A stretch of 64,000 nucleotides of DNA from assembly GCA_014654775.1 (NCBI GenBank), contig JACVZW010000073.1, forward strand, positions 124,001 through 188,000. The letters are read 5' to 3'. Of the stretch, positions 63,980-64,000 are shown one piece after another. Within the stretch, counting starts at the first letter, position 1. Each line of letters starts with the position of its first letter. The notes beneath the pieces are model-generated. The model was not told where the DNA came from, searched no databases, and saw only the letters and a program-made list of their open reading frames with translations. This stretch comes from Paracoccaceae bacterium. Its GTDB lineage: Bacteria > Pseudomonadota > Alphaproteobacteria > Rhodobacterales > Rhodobacteraceae. Both the position numbers and the translations under genes were made by a program.

Positions 63980-64000
63980 TTGCCTGTTCCTTGTGCAGAT

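Overview
The window is high-GC, densely packed chromosomal DNA from an alphaproteobacterium, most likely Rhodobacteraceae/Paracoccaceae (Rhodobacter or Tabrizicola-like). Three things support this: the dusB(nifR3)-ntrB-ntrC-ntrY-ntrX-trkA-trkH-hfq-hflX order, an iscR-led suf operon whose IscR has one cysteine, and an NtrC without the GAFTGA loop, as described for Rhodobacter capsulatus. No phage, IS element, CRISPR array or defence island is visible. The content is core and housekeeping metabolism with intergenic palindromic repeats.

Layout. 1-9.8 kb: 5'-truncated recA, alaS, a DUF1330 gene, a class II glutamine amidotransferase, a LysR regulator, typA, and two tandem YitT-family membrane genes behind a promoter covered by regularly spaced half-sites. 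9.8-14 kb: NADP-dependent icd, a DUF2235 protein, and a three-gene hydrolase/hypothetical/HD-domain operon. 14-22.4 kb: the iron-sulfur operon iscR - class I cysteine desulfurase - sufB - YbjQ-like - small membrane protein - sufC - sufD - two YIP1-like genes - sufS. A tRNA-Arg(CCG) follows, then rpe, a DAO-family oxidoreductase, a LuxR-type regulator, and the translation genes tsf and rpsB (transcribed right to left). 28-33.3 kb: a pseudouridine catabolism operon (psuK-DUF1349-psuG), a DUF502 gene, a patatin, and a 3-hydroxybutyrate dehydrogenase preceded by a compact RNA-like unit with a strong terminator. 33.5-45 kb: a peptide-type solute-binding protein, an entericidin-like lipoprotein, an XRE-cupin regulator, an acyl-CoA ligase with a DsbA-family protein, a Bcr/CflA-type transporter, mfd and hemB. 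45-52 kb: a SYLF-domain lipoprotein, a penicillin-acylase-family hydrolase, a Meh/Mct-like mesaconyl-CoA gene pair, and a divergent quinone reductase/HxlR pair. 52-64 kb: the leftward hflX, hfq, trkH, trkA, ntrX, ntrY, ntrC, ntrB, dusB block for nitrogen sensing, potassium uptake and RNA regulation.

Most operon junctions show ATGA or TGATG stop/start overlaps, so translational coupling is common. The most interesting observations are non-coding: the phased operator array upstream of the yitT pair; the promoter-hairpin-terminator unit upstream of bdhA; a motif shared by the iscR promoter region and the inside of the adjacent desulfurase gene; competing RNA hairpins in front of sufC; and palindromic repeats that supply stop codons to convergent genes.
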